Positions 29,771-41,543 of a DNA stretch of 64,000 nucleotides are shown here, one piece after another. The stretch covers positions 186,001 to 250,000 of the forward strand of contig NZ_JAAKZG010000001.1 in assembly GCF_011045115.1 (NCBI RefSeq), in the 5' to 3' direction. The number at the start of each line of letters is the position of its first letter. The stretch's first letter is position 1. Under the pieces are notes generated by a model that was not told where the DNA came from, made no database searches, and saw only the letters and a list, made by a program, of their open reading frames with translations. This stretch comes from Mesorhizobium zhangyense (GTDB lineage: Bacteria; Pseudomonadota; Alphaproteobacteria; Rhizobiales; Rhizobiaceae). The position numbers were made by a program, and so were the translations under genes.

Positions 29771-30184
29771 GTGAACGCCCGCACAAGAACGGAGGAGCGT
29801 GTACCGTTGCTGCAGGCTCATCCCGGTTTCGACCGCGACGAGCGTGGCAGCTGCCCCATGCGTGACGTGCTGGACCGCATCGGAGACAGCTGGAGCCTGC
29901 TCGTCGTCATCAATCTTCAGGAGCGCCCGGTGCGCTTCAATGCGCTGAAGCGTTCGATCGAAGGCATTTCGCAGCGCATGCTGACGGTGACATTGCGCTC
30001 GCTGGAGCGAGACGGCCTTGTCCGGCGTACGGTCAAGCCGACAACGCCGCCGGAGGTGGAATATGCGTTGACCGAGGTAGGACAGTCGATTGCGGTGCCG
30101 ATCGGCGCGCTTGGGCTTTGGGCTGCGCAAAATCGCGATCTTCTGGTGCGCGCCAGGGCAAGATTCGACGCCGAAAACGCCTGA
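29771..30184 (+). CDS. HxlR-family transcriptional regulator
   Basis: A 137-residue winged-helix regulator. The conserved cysteine near the N terminus (RGSCPMRDVL), which senses electrophiles or disulfide stress in YodB/HypR relatives, is followed by GDSWSLLVVINLQERPVRFN and SQRMLTVTLRSLERDGLV. I chose the GTG at 29771 (GGAG with good spacing upstream) over the longer frame from 29741. It diverges from the NAD(P)-binding oxidoreductase, which it probably controls. Confidence 0.9.
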   Translation: MNARTRTEERVPLLQAHPGFDRDERGSCPMRDVLDRIGDSWSLLVVINLQERPVRFNALKRSIEGISQRMLTVTLRSLERDGLVRRTVKPTTPPEVEYALTEVGQSIAVPIGALGLWAAQNRDLLVRARARFDAENA

Positions 30185-30225
30185 CGCGTTGACTTTGCGG
30201 AAAACTTCGCCTAATCACCCGCCAG

Positions 30226-30247
30226 CACCGGGCCGCAACGCCCGGTG
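30226..30247 (+). terminator. Candidate terminator after the HxlR gene
   Basis: An 8-bp perfect stem (CACCGGGC / GCCCGGTG) with a 6-nt loop, followed by TTGACTTTT. It lies 41 nt past the HxlR stop, within the 260-bp spacer before rpsD. Confidence 0.5.
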
Positions 30248-30444
30248 TTGACTTTTATGCCGCAAGGTTGGGCTTTTAGCCTCTGGTGAATTTCCCCGCC
30301 CTGCAAATTGACGTGTCCCGTGGATATTTCCGGCAAGCTTAGCGGGAAAATCCTGTCAGGTCTCGAAAACGGAGGCCAGAGGAGGGCGCGTTTCCTTCAC
30401 TCGAAACACGAGGTTTCGGGTGCATTGTTTTGAAAGGGAATGCG

Positions 30445-31062
30445 ATGAGCAAGCGCGAATCCGCAAAGTACAAGATCGACCGCCGTCTCGGCGAAAACAT
30501 CTGGGGCCGTCCGAAGTCCCCGGTCAACAAGCGCGAATATGGTCCCGGCCAGCACGGCCAGCGCCGCAAGGGCAAGCTCTCGGACTTCGGTCTGCAGCTG
30601 CGCGCCAAGCAGAAGCTGAAGGGCCACTATGGCGATATTTCGGAAAAGCAGTTCCGCAAGACCTATGAGGAAGCGAACCGCCGCAAGGGCGATACGCCGG
30701 AAAACCTGATCGGTCTTCTCGAGTCGCGTCTCGACGCGGTCGTCTATCGCGCGAAGTTCGTTCCGACGATCTTTGCCGCCCGCCAGTTCGTCAACCACGG
30801 TCACGTCAACGTCAACGGCCGCCGCGTCAATGTCGGCTCGTATCGCTGCAAGGCCGGCGATGTGGTCGAAGTGCGCGAGAAGTCGAAGCAGCTCGTCATC
30901 GTGCTGGAATCGGTGCAGCTCGCAGAGCGCGACGTTCCGGATTACATCGAAGTCGATCACAACAAGATGGTTGCGACCTTCGCCCGCGTTCCGGGCCTGG
31001 CCGACGTTCCGTTCGCTGTGCAGATGGAACCGAACCTGGTCGTCGAATTCTATTCGCGCTGA
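30445..31062 (+). CDS. rpsD: 30S ribosomal protein S4
   Basis: A 205-residue small-subunit protein that nucleates 16S rRNA folding. The N-terminal region ([20 protein letters not shown]) and the S4 RNA-binding domain ([20 protein letters not shown], then [18 protein letters not shown]) are typical. It stands alone, as in many alphaproteobacteria, with its own terminator. Confidence 0.98.
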   Translation: MSKRESAKYKIDRRLGENIWGRPKSPVNKREYGPGQHGQRRKGKLSDFGLQLRAKQKLKGHYGDISEKQFRKTYEEANRRKGDTPENLIGLLESRLDAVVYRAKFVPTIFAARQFVNHGHVNVNGRRVNVGSYRCKAGDVVEVREKSKQLVIVLESVQLAERDVPDYIEVDHNKMVATFARVPGLADVPFAVQMEPNLVVEFYSR

Positions 31063-31089
31063 TTTCGGTTCGATTTACTCGAATTTGCG

Positions 31090-31115
31090 AAAAGGCCGCC
31101 TTCGGGCGGCCTTTT
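31090..31115 (+). terminator. rpsD terminator
   Basis: A perfect 11-bp stem (AAAAGGCCGCC / GGCGGCCTTTT) closed by a TTCG tetraloop and followed by CTTTATC, 27 nt past the rpsD stop. Confidence 0.85.
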
Positions 31116-31174
31116 CTTTATCTGCCCGGTCCTTTAATCCGGTCTGAACTGTAAAAGCTGCGGAAGCCATCGCC

Positions 31175-32056
31175 ATGAACATGATGCCGGAGCCCATCTC
31201 CGATCTCGACGGGGAAGCCTGTCACGCCATGTTTCGCGACACGCCGTCGTCCGTGGAGTTCAACAAGCTGCGCAAGCGGCTGCTACGGCAGACCCGGCAG
31301 GCCATGGACGATTTTGCCATGGTCAAACCCGGCGAGCGCTGGCTGGTGGCGCTTTCGGGCGGCAAGGATTCCTACGGGCTGCTTGCCATCCTGCTCGATC
31401 TCAAATGGCGCGGCATGCTGCCTGTCGAGCTGATCGCCTGCAATCTCGATCAGGGCCAGCCGAACTTTCCCAAACACATCCTGCCGGAATATCTCGACCG
31501 GTATGGTATCGCGCATCGCATCGAGTACCGCGACACCTATTCGATCGTCACCGAGAAGCTGAGCGAGGGCAGCACCTATTGCTCGCTCTGTTCGCGGCTG
31601 CGGCGCGGGCATCTCTATCGCATAGCCCGCGAGGAGGGGTGTTCGTCACTGGTGCTCGGGCATCACCGCGAAGACATCCTCGAAACCTTCTTCATGAACC
31701 TGTTCCATGGCGGCAGGCTGGCTGCGATGCCGCCTAAACTGTTGAACGACGATGGCGATGTCATGCTGCTGCGGCCGCTCAGCTACTGCGCCGAGACCGA
31801 TCTCCAGAAGTTTGCCGACAGCATGAAGTTCCCGATCATACCTTGCGACCTTTGCGGCAGCCAGGAAGGGCTGCAACGCAATCTGATGAAGGCGATGCTG
31901 GACGATATCGAAAAACGCATGCCGGGCCGTAAGGACACGATGATCCGCGCACTCGCCAATGCGCGGCCGAGCCATCTGCTCGACCGCAAGCTCTTCGATT
32001 TTGCAGGGCTGAAGACGACAGAAGGCGCAGAAGCGCCTGCTGCAGAGGATAATTAA
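31175..32056 (+). CDS. ttcA: tRNA 2-thiocytidine synthetase TtcA
   Basis: A 293-residue PP-loop ATPase that thiolates cytidine 32 in tRNA. The PP-loop reads [10 protein letters not shown], and paired cysteines in [10 protein letters not shown] and CDLCGSQEG would bind its [4Fe-4S] cluster. It therefore depends on Fe-S assembly. The 3' end overlaps the convergent efflux gene by 4 nt. Confidence 0.95.
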   Translation: MNMMPEPISDLDGEACHAMFRDTPSSVEFNKLRKRLLRQTRQAMDDFAMVKPGERWLVALSGGKDSYGLLAILLDLKWRGMLPVELIACNLDQGQPNFPKHILPEYLDRYGIAHRIEYRDTYSIVTEKLSEGSTYCSLCSRLRRGHLYRIAREEGCSSLVLGHHREDILETFFMNLFHGGRLAAMPPKLLNDDGDVMLLRPLSYCAETDLQKFADSMKFPIIPCDLCGSQEGLQRNLMKAMLDDIEKRMPGRKDTMIRALANARPSHLLDRKLFDFAGLKTTEGAEAPAAEDN

Positions 32057-33297
32057 GCCGGCTTGTGATGAGGCTGGAACAACCGGCCTTTTTCTGCAAT
32101 CAGCACCATTATCAACGCGATCGCGGCGACGCCGCAAAAGCCCGCCGCAAGGGGCGTCGTCGTGCCGTCGAAGGACTGGCCGATTGCCGCGCCGATTATT
32201 CCGCCGCCCAGCGTCTGCATGAAGCCCTGCACCGAGGCAGCCGATCCGGCGATGTGTCCGACCGGTTCCATCGACAGCGCGTTGAAGTTCGAGCCGATCC
32301 AGCCGAACTGGAACATCGCCGCCGCAAACAGCAGGATGAAGCCGACCAGCGGCACCTGGCCAAACAGCGACCAGACGAACCAGATGGTGCTGACAGTCAA
32401 AAACCCGATCAGCGCTCCATGGGACAGCCGGCGCATGCCGACGCGCATGACCAGCCGCGAATTCAGGAACGACGAAAGCGCCATCATGCCGGCGATCGCA
32501 GCGAAAATCACCGGGAACCAGACGCCGAGCCCATAGATGCCGACATAGACCTGCTGCGCGGAATTGATGAAGCCGAACAGCGCGGAAAAGATGATCGTCG
32601 ATGCCAGCGTGTACCAGAGCGAGATGCGGTTGGTGAGCACGATGGCAAATGCCTGTCCGATCGCCGAGATCGTGAAAGGACGACGATCCTCGGGGTGAAG
32701 CGTTTCGGGGAGGCGGAAGAATGCCCACAGCGAGATGAACAGCGCCCCCACGCCCATGCAGACGAAGATCATGTGCCAGTTGGCGAACAGCATGATCAAC
32801 TGGCCGATGCTCGGTGCCACGACCGGGATGACCATGAAGACCATGAAAATGAGCGACATGATCTCGGCCATGGCCCTGCCGCCGAAGCGGTCGCGAACCA
32901 TGGACACGGCAATCACGCGCGTCGAGGCGGCGCCAAAACCCTGGATCACGCGCAATGCGAGCAGCGTTTCGAAATTGGGTGCGATGGCGGCGGCAAGTGC
33001 GGCGATGACGTAAATTCCAAGGCCGAACAGCAAGGGGCCTCGCCGACCGAAACGATCGGAAGCCGGACCGTAGCCCAGCAGCCCGAGCGCCATGCCGCCG
33101 AAATAGGCAGAGATCACATATTGCCGGTGGTTTTCATTGTCGACACCGAGGCTTGCGCCGATCTGTTGAAGTCCCGGCAGCATGATATCGATGGCAAGCG
33201 CGTTCAGCGCCATCAAGGCTGCGGCAAGGGCAATGAATTCCCACCGCGGAATAGAGAGTTTTTCGGCTTCCGGAGCCGGCGAAACATGTTGGTCCAT
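32053..33297 (-). CDS. Bcr/CflA-family multidrug efflux transporter
   Basis: A 414-residue major facilitator protein with 12 predicted membrane helices. The loop 2-3 motif is [17 protein letters not shown], preceded by helix 1 ([15 protein letters not shown]) typical of the Bcr/CflA drug exporters. Exports probably include phenicols or bicyclomycin-like compounds, but the substrate cannot be read from sequence. It lies downstream of grxD on the same strand, after a terminator. Confidence 0.9.
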   Translation of the reverse strand: MDQHVSPAPEAEKLSIPRWEFIALAAALMALNALAIDIMLPGLQQIGASLGVDNENHRQYVISAYFGGMALGLLGYGPASDRFGRRGPLLFGLGIYVIAALAAAIAPNFETLLALRVIQGFGAASTRVIAVSMVRDRFGGRAMAEIMSLIFMVFMVIPVVAPSIGQLIMLFANWHMIFVCMGVGALFISLWAFFRLPETLHPEDRRPFTISAIGQAFAIVLTNRISLWYTLASTIIFSALFGFINSAQQVYVGIYGLGVWFPVIFAAIAGMMALSSFLNSRLVMRVGMRRLSHGALIGFLTVSTIWFVWSLFGQVPLVGFILLFAAAMFQFGWIGSNFNALSMEPVGHIAGSAASVQGFMQTLGGGIIGAAIGQSFDGTTTPLAAGFCGVAAIALIMVLIAEKGRLFQPHHKPA

Positions 33298-33312
33298 GGT
33301 AAAATCCGTAGG

Positions 33313-33344
33313 TCAAAAACGAAAATGCGCCGGTGATCGGCGCA
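33313..33344 (-). terminator. grxD terminator
   Basis: Read on the minus strand: a 7-bp stem, TGCGCCG / CGGCGCA with a 5-nt loop (33326-33344), followed by TTTTCGTTTTT. It lies about 70 nt past the grxD stop and separates it from the efflux gene. Confidence 0.7.
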
Positions 33345-33415
33345 CTCGTTGCACAGTCCCGCGTCTGCGGGAGATGGATATTTACCGAGGCGGGGCTACC
33401 CCCGGTAGGATCGCG

Positions 33416-33748
33416 TCAGGCCGCCTTGGTGGTGACGCCCTTGCCTTCAAAGAGAGCCTGCAACTCGCCGGCCTGGAACATCTCGCGGATGATATCGCAG
33501 CCGCCGACAAACTCGCCCTTGACGTAAAGCTGCGGGATGGTCGGCCAGTTGGAATATTCCTTGATGCCCTGGCGCAGTTCGTTGGAGGTCAGGACGTCCA
33601 CGCCTTTGTAGTCGACGCCGATATAGTCGAGGATCTGTACGACCTGTCCGGAAAAGCCGCATTGCGGGAAACCGGGCGTGCCCTTCATGAACAGCACGAC
33701 GTCGTTGGTCTTGACCTCATTGGCGATGTAATCGTTGATTCCGCTCAT
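33416..33748 (-). CDS. grxD: Monothiol glutaredoxin Grx4/GrxD
   Basis: A 111-residue glutaredoxin with the CGFS active site ([10 protein letters not shown]), which binds a [2Fe-2S] cluster with glutathione and partners BolA proteins. [20 protein letters not shown] is the glutathione-binding and conserved C-terminal block. The ATG at 33748 gives the family-length protein; 36 upstream codons are open but unlike the family. A bolA/ibaG gene lies nearby on the same strand, with a plus-strand gene inserted between them. Confidence 0.95.
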   Translation of the reverse strand: MSGINDYIANEVKTNDVVLFMKGTPGFPQCGFSGQVVQILDYIGVDYKGVDVLTSNELRQGIKEYSNWPTIPQLYVKGEFVGGCDIIREMFQAGELQALFEGKGVTTKAA

Positions 33749-33939
33749 CGGGTATCCTTTCACGCCTGTGGGAGCCAGGCTCAAATCATTATGATTCAAA
33801 TAAACCGATAGGCAGCCCGAAACAAGACCGGCAGTTGCTGTGATTCTATGGGCCATAGGCGGAAACCGGTCAATTTTGCTTTAGAAAAGAGCAAGATCGA
33901 TCCGATTCTTAATCGCATCCGCAGGACTTGTTGAGGTTA

Positions 33940-34737
33940 ATGAAACGCGCTCTTGCTGCAATTCTGCTTATCGCCGGGTTTGCGGCCCTGGCGATGCTCG
34001 TCTGGAGGCGACCCGAGCCTCCAGCCGTGCCTCCGGTTTTTCAGAGCCAGGAACTGCCCGAGCCATGCCGGGAACAGGATTTCGAGGGGGTCGGCTACAT
34101 CGTGTGTGCGATCGACCTGCACGCTTACGATGTCGGCCTGTTCCATGACGGAGCGGATGGAAAACCGTTTGGATCAGTGGATGCCTTCACCAGGGCGATG
34201 AAGGCGCAGGGCACGCCCGTGCTGCTCGCCATGAATGCCGGCATGTATCATCGGGATCTTTCGCCGGTCGGGCTCTATGTCGAAGACGGGATCACGAAGG
34301 AACCCCTGAATCTTTCGGACGGCGACGGCAATTTCTTCATGAAGCCGAACGGTGTGTTCGCGGTAACGAAATCAGGCGAAGTGCTGGTGATGGAGTCGGA
34401 AGCGTTTGCTGCCGCGCGGCCGGACGTGCGCCTGGGGACCCAATCAGGACCGATGCTGGTGATTGACGGCGTCATTCATGCTCGCTTCGAGCCGAATGGA
34501 AGTTCGCGCAATATCCGCAACGGCGTTGGCGTCAGTGCCGACGGCAAGGCGATTTTCGTCATCGCCCGTTCGCCGGTCAGCTTCGGATCGTTTGCGCGGC
34601 TGTTCAGCGACGGCTTGAAATGCCCCAACGCGCTCTATTTCGACGGCTTCATCTCTGCATTTTCCAATGGCAGCAAGCTTCTCGTCGGGAAGACCGATCC
34701 GGCGGGGCCGATCCTGGCGGTGTCGAGGAAACGTTAG
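33940..34737 (+). CDS. Phosphodiester glycosidase (NAGPA/DUF2233) family protein
   Basis: A 265-residue protein with an N-terminal signal anchor (ALAAILLIAGFAALAMLVW) and a phosphodiester glycosidase domain. Typical blocks are LLAMNAGMYHRDLSPVGLYV, SGPMLVIDGVIH, RNIRNGVGVS and ALYFDGFISA. Known relatives uncover mannose-6-phosphate or act in exopolysaccharide modification. The ATG at 33940 follows TGAGGTTA. This plus-strand gene separates two minus-strand genes, grxD and bolA, that work together. Confidence 0.88.
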   Translation: MKRALAAILLIAGFAALAMLVWRRPEPPAVPPVFQSQELPEPCREQDFEGVGYIVCAIDLHAYDVGLFHDGADGKPFGSVDAFTRAMKAQGTPVLLAMNAGMYHRDLSPVGLYVEDGITKEPLNLSDGDGNFFMKPNGVFAVTKSGEVLVMESEAFAAARPDVRLGTQSGPMLVIDGVIHARFEPNGSSRNIRNGVGVSADGKAIFVIARSPVSFGSFARLFSDGLKCPNALYFDGFISAFSNGSKLLVGKTDPAGPILAVSRKR

Positions 34738-34769
34738 CGTTCAATGCCCGAATGCGCCTGCCATTGAAA

Positions 34770-35003
34770 TCATTCAGGAATGCTGGTCTGCAGGGCAAGC
34801 GCGTGAAGTACGCCGCCCATGTTCCCCTTCAGGGCGTCATAGACCATCTGGTGCTGCTGGACGCGGCTCTTGCCGCGAAAGCTCTCGGCCACGACCTCGG
34901 CTGCATAGTGATCGCCATCGCCGGCCAGGTCACGAATCGTCACCTTGGCGTCCGGAATGCCGTCCTTGATGAGTTTTTCGATGTCGTGTGCGTCCATTGC
35001 CAT
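34770..35003 (-). CDS. BolA/IbaG-family protein
   Basis: A 77-residue BolA-type protein (MAMDAHDIEKLIKDGIPDAK, then HYAAEVVAESFRGKSRVQQH and MVYDALKGNMGGVLHALAL). It is expected to pair with the CGFS glutaredoxin from grxD in iron-sulfur trafficking or iron sensing. The start at 35003 follows GGGAGA at good spacing; ATG 34997 is a possible alternative. Confidence 0.93.
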   Translation of the reverse strand: MAMDAHDIEKLIKDGIPDAKVTIRDLAGDGDHYAAEVVAESFRGKSRVQQHQMVYDALKGNMGGVLHALALQTSIPE

Positions 35004-35100
35004 GAGGTAGTCTCCCAATGCGTCTGTCCCATGAGATATGGCGGCTGGGGCAGTGAAGGTCAATTGTCGGGCCGTCCTGTTGCGCACCCATCCCCATGCG

Positions 35101-35988
35101 TTAGCGCTGGGAAAGATGCCTGAAGGCGTAGCCGCTTTTCAGTTCCGACATGGAAAACTGATTGTTGGCGAGATGAGTCAGCCAATTCCAGCGATCCGGT
35201 TCTCTTTCGAGCGAGGCCGGATCGCTCAAGCTCTCCAGGGAAAATCGAATCGGGAAGGCGGCGCACTGCTCTTCGCAATAGACCGGAATGCCCTGCTGGA
35301 CCGCCTCGATCGCAACGTTGCTGTTGTAGCAGACCACCATCGCCGCCTTGTCCAGATCAGCCTGGAGACTGGCCTTGCTGATCTCGAGCCGATCAACCGC
35401 GGGAGGCGTCGGGGTCGAAAAAGTTCCGTCCGGGTTGCCGGTATCGTCGATGTTCTTGGCGTTGGGCTTTTCACGCCAGACGATCGGCAAGTCGGTGAAA
35501 CGGCGGATCTGATCGACGATCTGCCGGCCCCAGTCATCACAATCGAAGAACCAGCGTATCGCCGGCGTTGGCGGCAGGATGACGATGGCCTCACCCTTGC
35601 CACCCCGCCAGGGCCGCAGGGGATAATGTTTTTCGAAATGCCGCCGGAAACGGTCATCGTTGCCGGCCGTAAGTTTGTTTATGGAGTGCCCGTTTTTGGT
35701 GACACGAAACCAGCTGGGACTTCTGTTGAACCAGTTAAGCCAGTGGTCGCTTCGCGCGAAGTAACCGTGGTCCAGATAGTAGAAATCAAGATTGCGCCTC
35801 TCTGCCTCGCGGTAGAGCTGGCCGGCGCCACGAAGAATGCCGTACATCGCAACGGCGGTGGCATCGTCCGGCAGGCCGTTTTCGAGATAGCTCGATATAT
35901 GCCGAAGCGGCGCTTTCGCTCCACGGCAGAAGGCACCCGTTACCTTGGGGCTGAGCAGAAATCCGGTGTGAAAGCCGTAAAGCGTCAA
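35101..35988 (-). CDS. Capsule/polysaccharide-type GT-B transferase-like protein
   Basis: A 295-residue soluble protein I cannot firmly place. The C-terminal half has a GT-B look, with AMVVCYNSNVAIEAVQQGIP followed by VYCEE, the pattern of Kdo-transferase-like capsule synthesis proteins (KpsC/KpsS type). The N-terminal half contains FYYLDHGYFARSDHWLNWF. It directly follows the GT-A-like gene at 35995-36852 (6-nt gap), so the two probably form a small surface-glycan operon inserted between purL and bolA. Confidence 0.6.
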   Translation of the reverse strand: MTLYGFHTGFLLSPKVTGAFCRGAKAPLRHISSYLENGLPDDATAVAMYGILRGAGQLYREAERRNLDFYYLDHGYFARSDHWLNWFNRSPSWFRVTKNGHSINKLTAGNDDRFRRHFEKHYPLRPWRGGKGEAIVILPPTPAIRWFFDCDDWGRQIVDQIRRFTDLPIVWREKPNAKNIDDTGNPDGTFSTPTPPAVDRLEISKASLQADLDKAAMVVCYNSNVAIEAVQQGIPVYCEEQCAAFPIRFSLESLSDPASLEREPDRWNWLTHLANNQFSMSELKSGYAFRHLSQR

Positions 35989-35994
35989 TTTGCT

Positions 35995-36852
35995 CTAAAC
36001 GTCCTTCACCAGCTTCAATTTCCGCAGAATCTTGCGCGGAAGCGGCTCCTTGCCATGGTCGCGCAGAGATGAACTTCCGGCGGCTTTCCGCTCATCGCCC
36101 TTCAGGTGATCCATGTAGGTGCCCAGAACCGAGTTGACGAAGGGGTGTCTCGATACGTCGTAGCTCGAGATGCTATGCTCATCGATCGTTCCGGTGGCGC
36201 TTAGAACGCTCCGCACCACGTCGAAAACGAACGAGTCGTGCCATTCGTTGAGCGTGTAGATTTCACCGGTTTCATACATGGCCTGCATGGCCTTGAAGAA
36301 CTGCTGCGCGTTCGGGTGATGCAGATCGAAGCGCATGAAGCCGCATTCGCTGTGGGTATACCGTCGTCCGAGATACTCGACGAAGGTATCCCCGAGAGAC
36401 GCGATGAAGTCTGCGGGAACGGGCTTCAACGTAACCGTATCGGCATCCAGCCAGACCAGATATCGCGCATCGGTGCGGGATGCTTCCTTGCAATAGGCAA
36501 AGACCTTGTTCGAGAATTTCACACCGTCGAATTTGAAATTGTACTTGTTCGTCAGTTTTACGCGCGCTTCCTTGCCTACGCTCGATCCGGTAAAGCCCTT
36601 TTGCCATGGTTCCTGGTTGGCCTTCTTGAAGGCCAGCAGCTTCGGGCACATCTGGTGAAGATCCAGGACTTCGAGCTTTTCCGAGGTTTCGGCAACATCG
36701 AAGTCTTCGGCGTATATGGTCAGCCGCACATTGCTCGGCCAGTGCTGCAGGAACGACCGGACCATTTCTCGTCCGTATTGTTCGTAACCGCCACGGTGCA
36801 TGGTGGTAACGACGTTGACGGTGTTCGCATCGCGCATTTTCAGCACTCTCAT
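35995..36852 (-). CDS. GT-A-fold glycosyltransferase-like protein
   Basis: A 285-residue protein resembling a nucleotide-sugar transferase. The DxD metal motif is in ARYLVWLDADTVTLKPVP (about residues 128-145), with an N-terminal region VNVVTTMHRGGYEQYGREM. Acceptor unknown. The ATG at 36852 lacks a good ribosome site; the in-frame ATG at 36837 (MRDANTVN) may be the real start. It is co-directional with, and 6 nt upstream of, the GT-B-like gene, and lies downstream of purL. Confidence 0.7.
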   Translation of the reverse strand: MRVLKMRDANTVNVVTTMHRGGYEQYGREMVRSFLQHWPSNVRLTIYAEDFDVAETSEKLEVLDLHQMCPKLLAFKKANQEPWQKGFTGSSVGKEARVKLTNKYNFKFDGVKFSNKVFAYCKEASRTDARYLVWLDADTVTLKPVPADFIASLGDTFVEYLGRRYTHSECGFMRFDLHHPNAQQFFKAMQAMYETGEIYTLNEWHDSFVFDVVRSVLSATGTIDEHSISSYDVSRHPFVNSVLGTYMDHLKGDERKAAGSSSLRDHGKEPLPRKILRKLKLVKDV

Positions 36853-36954
36853 TCGATTTGACCAGGAGTGGCTATGCGAGCCGCATCAGTCCTGTTCGCG
36901 ACCCTCGCGCCCTTGAGGGCGCATCGGGTACGAATACGTCCAAAATTTGTTTGG

Positions 36955-39171
<2,217 letters not shown>

Positions 39172-39274
39172 GATGGCCAGCGGATTCCTTAGGGCGTCGA
39201 AAAATAGCTCAATAGCGCAAGCCGTCGCCGGGATATACCGCAAAAGGCCGAAAATTCACCGGGAAGATGGAGCT

Positions 39275-40693
39275 TTAGCCGAAACTGTCGTAGCCCGCAC
39301 GGCCTTCGTCGAGAAGGCGACGGATTGCCGCCAGTCCGGTCGCTACATCCTGACGATTATGCGGGGCCGAGATGCCGATCCTGACGCGATGGAAAACACG
39401 GTCTGAGCGCCCGGCCTTGAACTCGTCCTCGTCGTCGATGAGCACGCCCTGTTCGTAGGCGGCGTTCTTGAACGTGCCTGAATGCCACGGCTCGGGGACG
39501 GATAGCCAGAAGAAGGGAACGCCATCATTGGAGGTGAAATCATGGCCGGCAAGCGTAGAGCGGGCTATCGCCAAACGCGCATTGATTTCTGCCAGCGACC
39601 GCGCACGGATTGCGGCAGCCTCGCCGGACAGCACGAGCTGCGCGCAGACCTCAGCGAGCAGAAACGGCATTCCGCCGGTCGTCATCTTGTGCGCGACGCG
39701 GACGCGGTGCCTGTAATTGAGCGGGCACGAGATCCAGCCGCCACGAACGCCGGCCGCGACCGACTTCGAAAGGCCGCCAACCACGAAAGTGCGCTCCGGT
39801 GCGAATTCGGCAAGAAGCGGCGTCGGGTCGTCGGTCAAGGCTCCGTAAAGATCGTCTTCGATCAGAAGGACATTGTAACGCCGCGCGATGTCGGCAATCG
39901 CCGCGCGGCGTTCCGCGGGCATGATGGTGCCGGTGGGGTTCTGGCCCGTCGGCATCAAAAAGGCCATGGCTGGATGCTTCTGCGCGCAGACACGCTCGAA
40001 ATCTTCCGGATCGACGCCATTCTCATCTGACTCGACCAAGGCCATGCGTCGGCCGACAAGACCCGCGCTCCTTGCGATCTGCGTATAGGTCACGTGTTCG
40101 AAAAGTATGTAATCGCCGGGAGAGGTGAGGGCTGATATGGCCGAAATTACGGCGGCGTGGGCGCCCAGCGTCGGCACGATGCTGTCTGCCTGCGGTTTGA
40201 ATCCGTTGCGTGACAACCAGTGGCGGCCTGCTTCGAACCAGTGATCCGGGAACGATCTTGTATAGCTGGCGACCTCCTGCGGATGATCGCGGGTGATTGC
40301 CGACAGGATCGTCTCGATTATCTTGCCCTGTCCGACATCCGGCGCGGCAGTGCTGTCGAAGCGCAGTTTGCCGATGGGCGGTTCTGCGAGGCGCGTGCCT
40401 TCCCTTGGTGCGACGGCAGCTATCTCGATGTTGTCGTTCGCGTCGATGCCGCGCCCGAGCACATAGGTTCCACGCCCGACTTCTCCGCTGACAAGACCGC
40501 GTTCGCGCAAAAGCGCATAGGCGCGGCCTACAGTGCCGATGGTCACGCCGATGTCGTAGGCGAGGTTTCTCTGCGGCGGCAGTTTTTCGCCGGCAGGCAA
40601 TGTGCCTGCGCCAATGTCGGATTCGATCCTGTCGGCCAGGCGCAGATAGAGCGGGCCAGAACCTTCGGAAAGATTAGGAAGCCAATTTGTCAT
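39275..40693 (-). CDS. MocR/GntR-type regulator with aminotransferase domain
   Basis: A 472-residue fusion: N-terminal GntR winged helix (GEKLPPQRNLAYDIGVTIGT, then VGRAYALLRERGLVSGEVGR) and a C-terminal fold type I aminotransferase domain with PLP lysine region VGGLSKSVAAGVRGG. MocR proteins sense PLP or amino compounds. It is divergent from a DUF1127 gene, which is a possible target. Its position inside the purine cluster looks incidental. Confidence 0.9.
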   Translation of the reverse strand: MTNWLPNLSEGSGPLYLRLADRIESDIGAGTLPAGEKLPPQRNLAYDIGVTIGTVGRAYALLRERGLVSGEVGRGTYVLGRGIDANDNIEIAAVAPREGTRLAEPPIGKLRFDSTAAPDVGQGKIIETILSAITRDHPQEVASYTRSFPDHWFEAGRHWLSRNGFKPQADSIVPTLGAHAAVISAISALTSPGDYILFEHVTYTQIARSAGLVGRRMALVESDENGVDPEDFERVCAQKHPAMAFLMPTGQNPTGTIMPAERRAAIADIARRYNVLLIEDDLYGALTDDPTPLLAEFAPERTFVVGGLSKSVAAGVRGGWISCPLNYRHRVRVAHKMTTGGMPFLLAEVCAQLVLSGEAAAIRARSLAEINARLAIARSTLAGHDFTSNDGVPFFWLSVPEPWHSGTFKNAAYEQGVLIDDEDEFKAGRSDRVFHRVRIGISAPHNRQDVATGLAAIRRLLDEGRAGYDSFG

Positions 40694-40776
40694 GGTGACA
40701 ATTTTCTACATTGCCATTCAAAAGGAGTCAATACAAAGAGATTGCACCCAATATAAGACCTCCCAAGGTGATGACA

Positions 40777-41016
40777 ATGAGTGCAATTGATACAATCAGG
40801 AAGGGTTCAATTCCCGAGGAGCCCTCGTCGGGCCGGTCGGACTACCTGCGCAAGGTCAACGTCGCAGTTGTCGGATTCATCGAGTGGCTGGAAATGCGTC
40901 TGGAAAAGCGGCGCAGCAGATTGGCGCTCATGGAGCTGACCGACGCGCAGCTTGCCGATATCGGCATTTCAAGAAGCGAAGCCTATCGCGAAGGCATTCG
41001 CTCTTTCCTGGATTGA
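40777..41016 (+). CDS. DUF1127 small protein
   Basis: A 79-residue protein with a C-terminal DUF1127 domain: RRSRLALMELTDAQLADIGI, then SRSEAYREGIR. Related small arginine-rich proteins in Agrobacterium and Rhodobacter bind RNA and affect phosphate and carbon responses. The ATG at 40777 follows AAGGTG at 6 nt. It diverges from the MocR regulator across about 80 bp. Confidence 0.85.
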   Translation: MSAIDTIRKGSIPEEPSSGRSDYLRKVNVAVVGFIEWLEMRLEKRRSRLALMELTDAQLADIGISRSEAYREGIRSFLD

Positions 41017-41050
41017 TCGCAGGTCGAAAAAAGCAGACCGGGCTCGTGGC

Positions 41051-41464
41051 TTAAGCCGCGCTGCCGCAGGCGTTGTTGCCGCTCGACCAGCGCGTCAGGT
41101 CGGCGTGGATGCGCGCTCCGATGGGCTCCGACATCAGCGGGCCGAAGGATTCGACCCGGCTCGAATTGCCGCGCGCCTGCACGACGAGCAGGGGAAGCCC
41201 GCCATAGTTTTTGGCCGGCACGAGCAGGAAGCGGGGCGTGCCGCCGAAGGCGTTCAGTTCGTTGGCGAGGCGATAGGACTTGAAGGCCGGGTCCTTGCTG
41301 GCGAACCAGCATTTATGGGCGGCGATCGCGACCGTTTCCATCGCCAGCAGTGACGCGCTCTTGCCGGAGCCAACCGATGGCGTCGACGGCTTCGATCCGG
41401 ACTGGCAGCCAGCGAGCGCCAGCAGCGATACGAGAGCTACCGCCAGAATGCGAAAATTCTTCAT
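41051..41464 (-). CDS. Putative lipoprotein, function unknown
   Basis: A 137-residue protein with a lipobox (VSLLALAGCQ, residues ~13-21), so likely membrane-anchored. The mature domain includes MSEPIGARIHADLTRWSSGN and two cysteines (HKCWF, NACGS) that may pair. I do not recognise the family. It lies between the purQ end and the DUF1127 gene. Confidence 0.75.
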   Translation of the reverse strand: MKNFRILAVALVSLLALAGCQSGSKPSTPSVGSGKSASLLAMETVAIAAHKCWFASKDPAFKSYRLANELNAFGGTPRFLLVPAKNYGGLPLLVVQARGNSSRVESFGPLMSEPIGARIHADLTRWSSGNNACGSAA

Positions 41465-41543
41465 GCGCCGACGCCCACCGTTTCGAATCGTTGATTACGA
41501 TCAGTAAGATACAGGAAGATATGAAGAACTCTACGCCAGGTTC

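Noticed and set aside
36907-36922. GCGCCCT-TG-AGGGCGC inverted repeat downstream of purL as a terminator
   Set aside because: The repeat is real but has no T-run on either strand, and its loop is only two bases; not enough to call a terminator.
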